A stretch of 64,000 nucleotides of DNA. It comes from B3-G11 sp036985855. GTDB taxonomy: Bacteria > Actinomycetota > Acidimicrobiia > Spongiisociales > UBA5794. A model generated the notes under the pieces. That model made no database searches, was not told where the DNA came from, and worked only from the letters and a program-made list of their open reading frames with translations. The translations under genes were made by a program, and so were the position numbers. The stretch spans positions 8,669 through 72,668 of the forward strand of contig BTQL01000006.1 of assembly GCA_036985855.1 (NCBI GenBank), in the 5' to 3' direction. Positions 16,645 through 27,302 of this stretch are shown piece after piece; the stretch's first letter is position 1, and the number at the start of each line of letters is the position of its first letter.

Positions 16645-17567
16645 AGTGACCCGACCCGGCTGATGACAAGCTGGAAGAACCGATCGGCATCGACATCCGT
16701 CATGACCATCGCGTTGGGCTCCTGGCCATCCACCTCGTACGTATTGCCCATCGATGTTTCGTTCACGTGGTCGACAGCCACATGTGCGGCATGGCCGCTG
16801 AACAGGGTTGGATCGACCAGGTACGCGACCGCACACGGATCGTGCAACGGTGCGCCAGGCATGTCGAACTTGTCAACGTCGTACCGCTCGTAGAACCGCA
16901 ACATACCCACTGCCGCCGAAGAGATCGGCGTCCCGAACCGTTCGAGCGCTTCAACGTGTCTGGGAAGCATCAACGCCTTGTGCGTGACATCGAGAGGAAA
17001 TACCGTGATGGGCGCCCCCGACGTGAATACGACGTGGGCGGCGTGCGGATCGACGTAGGCATTGAACTCGGCCAACTCTGTCGTGTTTCCTCCTTCGTCG
17101 AATGCGCCACCCATCCAGACGATCTCTCTGATCTTGGAAACGATCGATGGTTCCTTGACGATCGCCATGCCGATGTTGGTCAAAGGCCCGATCGGGCACA
17201 GCGTGACAGAACCATCGTCCGAAGCCAGGCAGCGATCGATGAGCGCATCGACAGCGTGTTGCGGCTCGGGCCCGACAGAAGATGTTGGGAGCTCTGCGCC
17301 ATCGACACCGGTTGCGCCGTGAACGTGTTCGGCGGTGACGAGGTGCCGCAGCATCGGACGTTCACACCCGCGGTAGACGGGCACGTCCTCGCGACCTGCA
17401 AGTGCGAGCAGACCGAGCGAGTTGTTCGTGACGAGTGGCTGAGGGACGTTGCCTGCGACGGTCGTCACAGCATCAAGTTGCAACTCGTCTGATCCGAGCG
17501 CGAGCAGCAGAGCAATGGCATCGTCCTGGCCCGGGTCGGTATCAAGGATGAGCGTTCGTCTCGTCAC
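16641..17567 (-). CDS. Inosine-uridine-preferring nucleoside hydrolase family protein
   Basis: The 308-residue protein carries the calcium-binding signature DTDPGQDDAIALLLAL near the N-terminus, the PIGPLTNI motif, WMGGAFDEGGNTTELAEFN, and a C-terminal LHDPCAVAYLVDP. These are the ribose- and metal-binding parts of nucleoside N-ribohydrolases, which split nucleosides to ribose and base. The GTG at 17567 has AGGAAG upstream and overlaps the ribokinase stop. Together with ribokinase it forms a ribonucleoside salvage pair. Confidence 0.92.
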   Translation of the reverse strand: MTRRTLILDTDPGQDDAIALLLALGSDELQLDAVTTVAGNVPQPLVTNNSLGLLALAGREDVPVYRGCERPMLRHLVTAEHVHGATGVDGAELPTSSVGPEPQHAVDALIDRCLASDDGSVTLCPIGPLTNIGMAIVKEPSIVSKIREIVWMGGAFDEGGNTTELAEFNAYVDPHAAHVVFTSGAPITVFPLDVTHKALMLPRHVEALERFGTPISSAAVGMLRFYERYDVDKFDMPGAPLHDPCAVAYLVDPTLFSGHAAHVAVDHVNETSMGNTYEVDGQEPNAMVMTDVDADRFFQLVISRVGSL

Positions 17568-18421
17568 TGCGGCTTCCTGACTTCTCGTTGCATGTCCGAA
17601 CGTGTTGGCATCGCGGTCCTCGCTCCGACCCGTGTCGTTGCGAGCGCTCCCGCGCATGTTGCCCATCTCACTGCATCGAGGACATCTTCGCCGCGATCGA
17701 GAGCCTCTGCGAACGCACCGCAGAACGTGTCTCCTGCACCGGTCGTGTCGACCACATCGACCACGGGTGCCGCCACGAGTACCGTCTCACGGCCCATCGT
17801 CACAGAAGCCCCTTCCGCACCGAGGGTCGTGATGACGATCGGGACGCTGCTCTCGACGCGCCCCTCGAGCACGACCGAACGTTCGTGCTCATTGACGATG
17901 AGCACATCGATCTGATCGATGAGTGATGGCGGAAGCTCGACAGCAGGCGCTGCGTTGACGATCACGGTTCCCGAGGCGATGGTTGCTGCGTCGATCACAG
18001 TTTCGATTGGCACCTCGAGCTGCATGAGCACGATGTCGGCCCGTTCGAGGAGGGCTCGAGAATCGACGGTCAGCGAAAGCAGGCCGTTTGCACCGGGGTG
18101 CACCGCGATCGTGTTCTCGCCAGTGCTGTCGACGGTGATGAGCGCGATGCCCGATGTCGAACCAGCCTCGGTCTGCAGTGCATCAACGGCGACTCCCTCG
18201 GCGACGAGAGCAGCCCGTAGTCTTCCAGATTCGCTGTCATCACCAACTGAGGCGATGAGAGCAACGTCACCGCCAAGGCGTGCAGCAGCGACTGCTTGAT
18301 TCGCGCCCTTGCCGCCGTCAACCGTCGTGAAGTCGGTCGCCGGCACGGTCTCACCCCGCCGAGGCAATTGTCGAACCGAGGCTACGAGATCGATGTTCAC
18401 CGATCCGACGACAGCGATCAT
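17564..18421 (-). CDS. rbsK: Ribokinase (PfkB family)
   Basis: The 285-residue kinase phosphorylates ribose at O5. It has the first PfkB signature GGKGANQAVAAARLGG, the NAAPA region, and the second signature DTTGAGDTFCGAFAEAL with the catalytic Asp. Its ATG overlaps the stop of the sugar dehydrogenase gene (ATGA). The product of the downstream nucleoside hydrolase is its likely substrate. Confidence 0.93.
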   Translation of the reverse strand: MIAVVGSVNIDLVASVRQLPRRGETVPATDFTTVDGGKGANQAVAAARLGGDVALIASVGDDSESGRLRAALVAEGVAVDALQTEAGSTSGIALITVDSTGENTIAVHPGANGLLSLTVDSRALLERADIVLMQLEVPIETVIDAATIASGTVIVNAAPAVELPPSLIDQIDVLIVNEHERSVVLEGRVESSVPIVITTLGAEGASVTMGRETVLVAAPVVDVVDTTGAGDTFCGAFAEALDRGEDVLDAVRWATCAGALATTRVGARTAMPTRSDMQREVRKPQ

Positions 18422-19677
18422 CGTGCTCGTTCGATTCGGTAGATGGATCCACCGAGCGACACGACGTACAGCTCGCCATCGCCACCGACACCGAAACCCG
18501 ATATCTGCGGGACCGATCCGGTCATGGCGGTCCAGTCTCTCTCTCCCGACTCGACGGAGTAGCTGCGCAGGAGCCCTGAACAGAAGTCGGCGTAGAAGTA
18601 AATACCATCGAGCTCGGGGATCGCTGAACCACGATACACATAACCGCCCGTGATCGAGCAGCCTTCGTCATGGCCGTACTCGATGACAGGCGAAATGAAA
18701 GTGTTCCGGTCGCAGTTCTCGCTCTGGAAGCACGTAGACCCCTCCATGACGGACCAGCCAAAGTTCGCACGACGATTGTCTGTGGCCATCACGGACACTT
18801 CCTCGATCTCGTCCTGTCCAACATCCGCGATCCACACGTCCGCTCCGACACCATCATCGAAGAAGTCGAATGCGAACCGCCACGGATTGCGCAATCCCGT
18901 CCAATACACCTCGGGCGCTCCATCGACACCATCGGCGTACGGGTTCAGCTCGGGGATGTCGTAGGGGGACCCTCCCGTACCGGGCACGGCGATTCGAAGC
19001 ATCGCACCAAGCAGCGTGTAAGGATCCTGGCCATTGCCGAATACATCATTTGCCGCTCCGCCATCTCCCATCCCTATCCAGAGATAACCACGTGGTCCGA
19101 AGGCGATCATGCCCCCGTTGTGGTTTCCGGCTGGTTGATCGATGACGAGGATCGACGAGGCGGAGGCAACATCGAACACACCGTTGTTGACCACGAATTG
19201 GTCGATCACCGTTCGTCCCCGGTTGTCGATGTAATTCACATAGGCGAGGCCGTTCACATCGAATTCCGGGTGAAATGCCAGTCCGAGCAGTCCCTGCTCA
19301 CCGCCGAATTGCACGCCTCCACGGATGTCAAGCGCAACGGCGTGAGCGCCGCCATCAGCGCGCACGATCCGTCCCGGTTGCTCCACCACGAAGTCGGGAC
19401 CACCGTCCGGATCTGCGACCACAAGAACGGGAGACTGGAACCCTGAGTCGGTCTCGGAGAGCCGTATCTTCAGTTGGGGCAGCGGAACTGTTGCGGTCGA
19501 TGATTCTTGATCGATAGTTGCGGGGTCGGTCCCGCTGGATGTCGGCTGTAGTGGGGCCACCGTCGTCGAGATCACCGTAACCGAAGCGGTCGTTGTGGTT
19601 TCGTCCGGGTTGCTCGACGTGCACGCTGTGACTACTACAGCGACGGCAAACACACTCAGTGCAGAGACTCGAAGCAT
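18418..19677 (-). CDS. PQQ-dependent sugar dehydrogenase-like lipoprotein
   Basis: The 419-residue product begins with a lipoprotein signal peptide (MLRVSALSVFAVAVVVTAC, lipobox Cys at residue 19), then a Thr/Ser-rich linker, then a six-bladed propeller of the glucose/sorbosone dehydrogenase type. Landmarks are VEQPGRIVR, GGEQGLLGLAFHPEF, GNHNGGMIAFGP, LWIGMGDGG, and the YWTGLRNPWRF motif with the PQQ-contacting Arg. It would sit on the outer face of the membrane and oxidise a sugar or related alcohol; cofactor use is inferred. The start is fixed by TACGCT 6 bases upstream. Confidence 0.88.
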   Translation of the reverse strand: MLRVSALSVFAVAVVVTACTSSNPDETTTTASVTVISTTVAPLQPTSSGTDPATIDQESSTATVPLPQLKIRLSETDSGFQSPVLVVADPDGGPDFVVEQPGRIVRADGGAHAVALDIRGGVQFGGEQGLLGLAFHPEFDVNGLAYVNYIDNRGRTVIDQFVVNNGVFDVASASSILVIDQPAGNHNGGMIAFGPRGYLWIGMGDGGAANDVFGNGQDPYTLLGAMLRIAVPGTGGSPYDIPELNPYADGVDGAPEVYWTGLRNPWRFAFDFFDDGVGADVWIADVGQDEIEEVSVMATDNRRANFGWSVMEGSTCFQSENCDRNTFISPVIEYGHDEGCSITGGYVYRGSAIPELDGIYFYADFCSGLLRSYSVESGERDWTAMTGSVPQISGFGVGGDGELYVVSLGGSIYRIERAR

Positions 19678-19683
19678 CGGCCC

Positions 19684-19689
19684 AGCGTA
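19684..19689 (-). promoter_or_regulatory. -10 hexamer of leaderless sugar-dehydrogenase operon
   Basis: TACGCT (minus strand) plus 6 bases (GGGCCG) leads directly into the ATG at 19677. It would drive the four overlapping genes down to 15550. Confidence 0.5.
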
Positions 19690-19697
19690 CCGCGAGG

Positions 19698-19904
19698 TTG
19701 CACGGTCAATACATCTTCGGAGATCACTGCTTCGGATGGATGCGCTCAGCCCCTGCACTCGACGGTGACCTCGGTCCAGTAACCGATTGGGAACCGATGC
19801 TCGGAAAGATTGGCAACATCACGACTTTTGGACTTGATCACGACGGCGAACTCCTGGTCGCGACCCTCGACGGAGACGTATACCGAATCACCGCCGTCCG
19901 CTGA
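19698..19904 (+). pseudogene. C-terminal remnant of a second sugar dehydrogenase
   Basis: The plus strand encodes about 68 residues that align with the C-terminus of the neighbouring minus-strand dehydrogenase: GQYIFGDHCFGWMRS corresponds to GIYFYADFCSGLLRS, and FGLDHDGELLVATLDGDVYRI corresponds in pattern to FGVGGDGELYVVSLGGSIYRI (given here as landmarks). There is no signal peptide or propeller before it, and no start site. It appears to be the tail of a paralogue truncated at about 19690, where the head of the intact gene begins in the opposite direction. Confidence 0.7.
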
Positions 19905-19933
19905 GCGACCTTCTCCGCGGATGGCCCGTCATC

Positions 19934-21382
19934 TCATTGAAATGCTGCGTCGCTCTGGTCGGTGAGGAACTCATAGATCTCGACCATGTCTACGCCGGGG
20001 ATCGTTTCGACCGGCATGGCCGCGAGGACGTGGCTGTTCGGGCGGACCGATGGCCATGCGTTTCCATTCCAACGCTCTGCCATTTCGTCACTGACTGTTC
20101 GGCAGCATTCGCCGTCGGGACACTGGGAGACGGATCTTCGGTCTGTATTCCACCCTCGGAACCACTTAGCGTCTTCGAACCTGACTCCGACGGTAATCGC
20201 TCGAGCAGGCTCGTTCTCCGTCTCGACGAATGTCGCACACCAATAGGTGCCCGAACTGGTGTCGGTGTACTGATAGTGGATCGTGTATCGGGCATCGGAT
20301 ACGAAAGCCTGGCGGGTTCCCCACTCCCTGCAAAGCCGCTGGCCCTCGATGGCTCCCGCGGAGTTCTTCGGAAACGGCACGCCGTTGTTCGAGTATGCCT
20401 TCCAGATGATCCCCTGGTCGTCTGAGCGAACGAAATGTGTGCCGAGCCCGAGATGCTCCGTCGCGAGGTTCGTGAACCGGTGACCGGCCATCTCGTAGGA
20501 CACAAAGAACCGATCCTTCAGATCCTCTACCGACAGGTTCCTGTCCGCCTTTGCCTCGAGCAGGAAGGGAATGGCCGCAGATTGGGGAAGCAGCGCCGCT
20601 CCGGCGAAGTAGTTGGCCTCGACGCGCTGTCTGAGGAACTCAGAGAAGTCCTTCGGATCGGGATGACCGAGGGCGAAGTGACCGAGGGTCTGGAGGATCA
20701 CCGACCGCGACTGCTTCGAATCGAAACTTTCCCTGCCGTGCACGTAGATCTTGCCGTTGGACAGATCGGATACGGACCGCACAGACGCCGGCACCTCCGG
20801 TGTGCGAATCACCTTGAATCCGTAGTGGCTGGAAAGGGCGTTGAGGTCTCCTTTGGACATCGCCCCGTGGCCTTCGTATCCGATCGCTTCCACGGCCTCG
20901 GTGGCGATTGCCTCGATCTCGCCGAAATAGTTTCCGCGCTCTGTCATCTCAGCACGCAGCTGTGCGTTCGCCGCCCTGGCCTCGTCCCTTGTGAACGGTG
21001 CCGCGTCATCGCGGCCTCGCAACTCCTGGTACAACCGAACGATGTGCTCGAGCGCAGCGTCAGGAAGACCAGCCGTCGGCTTCAGGTATGGCAGTCCGAG
21101 ATCTCGATACGCCTGGTCACGTTGGACTCGTTCGATCGTCACTTCGAGTTCGGCTCTCCTCGATGGCGCCTCGGTCGAGAGGAGATCTGACACGTCGATT
21201 CCGAACGCGACCGAGAGATCATTGATCAGTCCAAGCTTCGGTTCCTTCTTGCCGTTTTCGAGCAACGAGAGAAATGGCGCAGGTTTGGACACCTTCGCAC
21301 CGAGGTCATCGAGGGTCATCCCCGCCGACTTGCGGAAATGCCTGACTCGCTTTCCGAACACGAGTGGGTCAATTGTTGCCAT
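19934..21382 (-). CDS. ramB: RamB-like XRE-family regulator of acetate/glyoxylate metabolism
   Basis: The 482-residue protein has an N-terminal helix-turn-helix of the XRE type (residues about 8-65), an IrrE/ImmA-like domain with a degenerate peptidase helix (LGHFALGH), and a C-terminal short-chain fatty acyl-CoA regulator domain with the cysteine cluster CPDGECC. This is the architecture of RamB, which controls glyoxylate-cycle genes in corynebacteria and mycobacteria. The divergent neighbours are malate synthase and isocitrate lyase, which fits that role well. The effector is probably a CoA-linked acetate or propionate signal, by analogy. Confidence 0.88.
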   Translation of the reverse strand: MATIDPLVFGKRVRHFRKSAGMTLDDLGAKVSKPAPFLSLLENGKKEPKLGLINDLSVAFGIDVSDLLSTEAPSRRAELEVTIERVQRDQAYRDLGLPYLKPTAGLPDAALEHIVRLYQELRGRDDAAPFTRDEARAANAQLRAEMTERGNYFGEIEAIATEAVEAIGYEGHGAMSKGDLNALSSHYGFKVIRTPEVPASVRSVSDLSNGKIYVHGRESFDSKQSRSVILQTLGHFALGHPDPKDFSEFLRQRVEANYFAGAALLPQSAAIPFLLEAKADRNLSVEDLKDRFFVSYEMAGHRFTNLATEHLGLGTHFVRSDDQGIIWKAYSNNGVPFPKNSAGAIEGQRLCREWGTRQAFVSDARYTIHYQYTDTSSGTYWCATFVETENEPARAITVGVRFEDAKWFRGWNTDRRSVSQCPDGECCRTVSDEMAERWNGNAWPSVRPNSHVLAAMPVETIPGVDMVEIYEFLTDQSDAAFQ

Positions 21383-21493
21383 GAAGAATCACCCTTCTCC
21401 CCGATTGTCGAAAGTTTCGTGCTTCTTATTGTCGCATGCATTTGCGTTTACACCAAACTTGTCGTTTCCTGAGCGCACCCGGGAAAGGGATCT
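21383..21493. promoter_or_regulatory. Divergent control region of ramB and aceB
   Basis: The 111-bp gap is AT-richer than its surroundings. It holds the palindrome CGAAAGTTTCG (21409-21419) preceded by TTGT, which resembles the reported RamB site type (AAAGTTT with a nearby TTGC). Two other TTGTCG elements lie at 21429-21434 and 21459-21464. ATTTGCGTTT is at 21440-21449. These are candidate operators only. Confidence 0.4.
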
Positions 21494-23083
<1,590 letters not shown>

Positions 23084-23110
23084 CACCGGTTCGCGACTAT
23101 TGGAGCGACT

Positions 23111-24406
23111 ATGACGAACGACAGCACCATTGCACAAAGAGCCGAAGCGATCACGAGGGCTTGGGAAACCAACCCACGTTGGGACGGGATCGACCGGGAC
23201 TACACGGCACAGGACGTGGTGAAACTCCAGGGCTCATTCCTCGTGCAGCACACGATCGCGTCGATGATGGCTGACGCACTGTGGGAGAAGCTCAATTCCC
23301 AGGACTACATCAATGCCCTGGGAGCGATGAGTGGTGGCCAGGCCGTGCAAATGGTGAGGGCCGGCCTGCAGGCCATCTACCTGTCCGGTTGGCAGGTTGC
23401 CGCCGACGCGAATCTGTCGGGGTCCGTGTATCCGGATCAGTCGCTGTATCCGGCGAACTCTGCTCCAGAGCTGGTGAGGCGCATCAACAACGCACTCCAG
23501 CGGGCGGACGAGATCGAGTGGTCCGAAGGTGATGACAGCAGGGAGTGGATCGTCCCGATCGTCGCGGACGCCGAGTCAGGCTTCGGTGGGCCGCTCAATG
23601 TCTTCGAACTCACGAAGGCATTCATCCGCGCTGGCGCTGCTGCCGTCCATCTCGAGGATCAGCTCTCCTCCGAGAAGAAGTGCGGACACATGGGCGGCAA
23701 GGTGCTCGTGCCGACCTCACACCATGTCCGCACTCTGAAGTCTGCGCGCCTTGCCGCCGACGTGATGGGCGTCCCCACGCTCGTTGTCGCAAGAACGGAC
23801 TCGCTCGGCGCCGCACTGCTCACGACCGATGTGGACGAACGTGACCGCCGGTTCCTGACCGGCGAGCGAACTGCTGAGGGCTTCTACGAGGTCGACAACA
23901 GCTTGGACGCCGCGATCAGTCGAGGACTCGCGTACGCTCCATACGCTGATCTGATCTGGTGCGAAACGTCGACGCCTGACCTCACGGAAGCGGCGTTGTT
24001 CGCCGAGGCAATCCATGCGGTACACCCGGAGAAGATGCTCGCATACAACTGCTCGCCATCGTTCAACTGGAAACGCCATCTTGACGACGCGGCCATCGCA
24101 ACATTCCAGAAGGAACTCGGCGCAATGGGATACCGGTTCCAGTTCATCACGCTCGCCGGGTTCCACGCGCTCAATGCAACAATGTTCGAGCTTGCTTCCG
24201 GGTACAGGGAGCGCGGCATGGCGGCATACGTCGAACTGCAGGAGGCCGAGTTCGCCATGGAGAGCGCCGGGTATACCGCCACCCGGCACCAGCGCGAAGT
24301 TGGTGCAGGCTACTTCGACCAGGTTTCCCAGGTGATCTCGGGCGGACTGTCGTCGACCCTTGCCCTCGAGGGGTCTACGGAAGAGAACCAGTTCTACGAC
24401 AGTTGA
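23111..24406 (+). CDS. aceA: Isocitrate lyase
   Basis: The 431-residue enzyme splits isocitrate into succinate and glyoxylate. The signature KKCGHMGGKVLVP holds the catalytic cysteine. Other landmarks are SGWQVAADAN, PIVADAESGFGG, HLEDQ, LVARTDSLGA and YNCSPSFNWK. Length matches the shorter, Mtb Icl1-like group. Immediate linkage with aceB and the RamB-like regulator indicates a dedicated glyoxylate operon. Confidence 0.96.
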   Translation: MTNDSTIAQRAEAITRAWETNPRWDGIDRDYTAQDVVKLQGSFLVQHTIASMMADALWEKLNSQDYINALGAMSGGQAVQMVRAGLQAIYLSGWQVAADANLSGSVYPDQSLYPANSAPELVRRINNALQRADEIEWSEGDDSREWIVPIVADAESGFGGPLNVFELTKAFIRAGAAAVHLEDQLSSEKKCGHMGGKVLVPTSHHVRTLKSARLAADVMGVPTLVVARTDSLGAALLTTDVDERDRRFLTGERTAEGFYEVDNSLDAAISRGLAYAPYADLIWCETSTPDLTEAALFAEAIHAVHPEKMLAYNCSPSFNWKRHLDDAAIATFQKELGAMGYRFQFITLAGFHALNATMFELASGYRERGMAAYVELQEAEFAMESAGYTATRHQREVGAGYFDQVSQVISGGLSSTLALEGSTEENQFYDS

Positions 24407-24427
24407 TCGTTCTGCCGAAGGGCGAGT

Positions 24428-25546
24428 TCAGATTCCTATCGCGTCTGCGAGTCGGTCGCGGTAGGACTCCACGGATCCGAGGAGAAGCGCCGTGCTCTTC
24501 GCTCTCTTCAAATACAGGTGGGCGTCGTGCTCCCATGTGAAGCCGATGCCGCCGAATATCTGAATCGTGTCCCCCGCCGCCTTGAGATATGCGTCCGAGC
24601 ACACCGACTTGGCGAGCGGAACAGCAACACCTGACTCATGAGGATCATCAAGCGTGCGCGCCGCGTGGGACGCAGCGGACCTGGCATGTTCCACGGCGAC
24701 AAGCATGTCGGCGCACATGTGTTTCACAGCCTGAAATGATCCGATGGCCCTGCCGAACTGGAAACGGCTCTTCGCATACTCAACCGATATCTCGAGACAT
24801 CGCTGGGTTCCGGCGGCCTGTTCCTGGGCAAGCGCCACAACGCCTGCGTCGAGGGCAGCGCGCAGAGCGTGTTCGCTTGGAGAACCTCCAAGATACGCGC
24901 CGGTGTCGACGGCTACGTTCTGGAGCTCGAGCTCCCCGAGCGGACGCGTTGCATCGAGCGATGGCGTTGGGTTCACGGAGACTCCGGCGGCGGACCCATC
25001 GACCATGAACAAGCCGGTACCCGCCCCTGTGTCTGCAATCACAACAAAGGCGTCGGCATTCGGCGCGTCTGTCACATACCGTTTCAGCCCAGAGAGCCTC
25101 CAGCCGTTCCCATCTGGCTCGGCTTTGGTTTCGCATCGTTCGAGGTCATGGGCGTCCTCGAACGCCGCAAGCGTGGCGATGCGCTCGCCCGACGCGATCT
25201 GTGGCAGCAGCCGCGCCTTCTGGTCCTCCGATCCAGCCGAGAGAATCGCGGAGCTGGCGAGCGTCGACGACAAAAGTGGCACGGGAACAACCCGCCGTCC
25301 CAGTTCCTCGAACACGATCGCCGTCTCCACGAACGAATAGCCCGCACCCCCGTACTCCTCGGGAATGTGCAGTCCGATGAGCCCCATCTCAACGAGACCG
25401 CTCCATGCATCACGGTTGATCGCAGAGTCCGTCAGCGATGAGTCACGAGTCGAATCCATATCGACTGTTGCCTCGAGGAACTCTCTCACTGTTGCGCCGA
25501 GCATCGCCTGTTCTTCGGTTCTGGCAAAGCTGATGCTCTCAGCCAC
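24428..25546 (-). CDS. Acyl-CoA dehydrogenase, subunit of a FadE pair
   Basis: The 372-residue flavoprotein has LGLHIPEEYGGAGYSF-like N-terminal elements and the C-terminal FGGIGFTWEHDAHLYLKRA motif typical of FadE proteins of steroid and lipid catabolism. It starts at a GTG overlapping the end of the next acyl-CoA dehydrogenase, with GGAAGGA upstream. Adjacent, overlapping genes of this type usually encode the two halves of an alpha2beta2 enzyme (for example FadE28/FadE29). Substrate unknown. Confidence 0.87.
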   Translation of the reverse strand: MAESISFARTEEQAMLGATVREFLEATVDMDSTRDSSLTDSAINRDAWSGLVEMGLIGLHIPEEYGGAGYSFVETAIVFEELGRRVVPVPLLSSTLASSAILSAGSEDQKARLLPQIASGERIATLAAFEDAHDLERCETKAEPDGNGWRLSGLKRYVTDAPNADAFVVIADTGAGTGLFMVDGSAAGVSVNPTPSLDATRPLGELELQNVAVDTGAYLGGSPSEHALRAALDAGVVALAQEQAAGTQRCLEISVEYAKSRFQFGRAIGSFQAVKHMCADMLVAVEHARSAASHAARTLDDPHESGVAVPLAKSVCSDAYLKAAGDTIQIFGGIGFTWEHDAHLYLKRAKSTALLLGSVESYRDRLADAIGI

Positions 25547-26744
25547 GCGGCACATCCTTCCATGGAAGCTCCTTGTCAACACGGGGTTCACCCGGGAGAC
25601 CGAGCACTCGCTCACCGAGGATGTTCCGCATGATCTCGGACGTACCGCCCTCGATGCTGTTTGCCCTTGCCCTGAGGAACGCCCGTTGCGGACTCATGAT
25701 TCGTTCGATTTCGCGGGTGTCGTATGAGGTCGCTTCGAGCGTGTAACCCTCGGGAATCGTGGCACCCTCAAGGCCTTGCATCGCAACGGTGAACGCGGTC
25801 ACCTCCTTGTTCAGATCTGCCCATGCAAGCTTTCCTGTCGAACCCTCCGGACCGGGCACACCAGCCTGCATGTTCTCGGCTGCACGAAGACTTGTGAGCC
25901 GCATCGCCTCCACCTCGCACCAAAGACGCGCGAGCTCTCTTCGTGTGGCTGGATCTCCGGAGCCGGATTCGTTCCACGTAACGATCGCGTCCCCAATGGC
26001 CCCATCGCCACGGGGAACTGTCCGACCGCCGATCGCGACTCGCTCGTTCATAAGCGTCGTCATCGCCACCCGCCATCCGGCCCCAACGTCGTCGATTCGG
26101 TTCTCGTCCGGGACGAGTGTGTCATCGAAGAAGACTTCATTGAACTCTGCCTCACCCGTGATCTGGTACAGCGGGCGAATGTCGACACCTTCTGCCTCCA
26201 TGTCGACGACGAAGTACGTCATGCCCCTGTGCTTCGGCTGATCCGGGTCTGTGCGGGTAACCACCATGCCCCACTTCGCGAGATGGGCGAGTGTCGTCCA
26301 TACCTTCTGACCGTTCAGGACCCACGTGGCGCCGTCACGGACGGCCCTCGTAGCGAGGCCGGCCACATCAGAGCCGGCTCCTGGTTCGGAGAAGAGTTGA
26401 CACCAGAGCTCGTCCATCACGAACATCGGACGGAGCCATCGGGTTCGCTGCTCGGGTGTTCCATGGGCGGCCAGCACGCCTGCACCCATCCCGATGCCAA
26501 GAATGTTTGCGGTGGCGTTCCACGTCGGCGCACCAGCCTCGTTCAGTCTTCTCGACACAACTTCCCGAAAGCTTGGGCTCACTGCGAGGCCCCCGTCACC
26601 GACGGGGAAGTCTGGCCACGCCAGTCCGGCGTCGAACTGGGCGCCCCAGAAAACCTTCGCATCGGTAGTGACCGGCGCGTAGTCCGCAAGCAGTTTGTCA
26701 ATCGCCGCCTCTACGACCACCTTCTGGTCATCGCCCCGATTCAC
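25539..26744 (-). CDS. Acyl-CoA dehydrogenase, partner subunit
   Basis: This 401-residue protein has the FAD-site segment CQLFSEPGAGSDVAGLATRA, WVLNGQKVWTT, and the FadE-type C-terminal ANSIEGGTSEIMRNILGERV followed by LPGEPRVDK. Its GTG start overlaps the stop of the MaoC gene (GTGA). With the downstream FadE-like gene it most likely forms a heteromeric dehydrogenase that introduces the 2,3-double bond into an acyl-CoA, which the upstream-encoded MaoC protein could then hydrate. Confidence 0.9.
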   Translation of the reverse strand: MNRGDDQKVVVEAAIDKLLADYAPVTTDAKVFWGAQFDAGLAWPDFPVGDGGLAVSPSFREVVSRRLNEAGAPTWNATANILGIGMGAGVLAAHGTPEQRTRWLRPMFVMDELWCQLFSEPGAGSDVAGLATRAVRDGATWVLNGQKVWTTLAHLAKWGMVVTRTDPDQPKHRGMTYFVVDMEAEGVDIRPLYQITGEAEFNEVFFDDTLVPDENRIDDVGAGWRVAMTTLMNERVAIGGRTVPRGDGAIGDAIVTWNESGSGDPATRRELARLWCEVEAMRLTSLRAAENMQAGVPGPEGSTGKLAWADLNKEVTAFTVAMQGLEGATIPEGYTLEATSYDTREIERIMSPQRAFLRARANSIEGGTSEIMRNILGERVLGLPGEPRVDKELPWKDVPRG

Positions 26745-27208
26745 GACGATTCGGCCATGACTGCGAGGGTCAGAAGTTCGGCAACCAGGGCAGGCCTCTC
26801 CTGACCCTCGATCTCGACGGTAACCGAATTCGTGACCAGGATCTGACCGGGTGACTTCTCCTTCACATCCTTGAGAACCGAAACCGTGCGAACCCGTGAA
26901 TCCACGGTCACCGGGTTGAGAAACCGGACCTTGTCGGATCCGTAGTTGATGTACATGACTGCGCCATCGGGAAGCAACATCGACCCGAGGGTCAGATAGC
27001 TGAGAAGCGACTGGGTGAGAAAACCGTGGGCAATCGTCTTCCCGAAAGGTCCTTGTGCCGCCGCATCGGGATCAACATGGATCCACTGGTGGTCCATGGT
27101 TGCTTCAGCAAATGCATCGATACGGTCCTGATCGATCGTGAACCAGTCGGAGCGACCGGTCTCTTCACCGATGTGGTTCTCGAGCTCTGAGAGGGGTACG
27201 ACTGGCAT
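26741..27208 (-). CDS. MaoC-like enoyl-CoA hydratase
   Basis: The 155-residue hot-dog-fold protein carries the R-hydratase motif in MDHQWIHVDPDAAAQGPFG, with the catalytic Asp and His, then KTIAHGFLTQSL. It would add water to a 2-enoyl-CoA to give a (3R)-hydroxyacyl-CoA. AAGGGA precedes the ATG. It is the first gene of the minus-strand set leading to the two acyl-CoA dehydrogenases. Confidence 0.92.
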   Translation of the reverse strand: MPVVPLSELENHIGEETGRSDWFTIDQDRIDAFAEATMDHQWIHVDPDAAAQGPFGKTIAHGFLTQSLLSYLTLGSMLLPDGAVMYINYGSDKVRFLNPVTVDSRVRTVSVLKDVKEKSPGQILVTNSVTVEIEGQERPALVAELLTLAVMAESS

Positions 27209-27302
27209 GGGATCCCTTCGGTCGACAATCGACGGGTGACTCGTGTCCGCTGACGTACCGTACTACCACCTGCGATGATGCTCTCGACGAGGAGAGTGAA
27301 AG

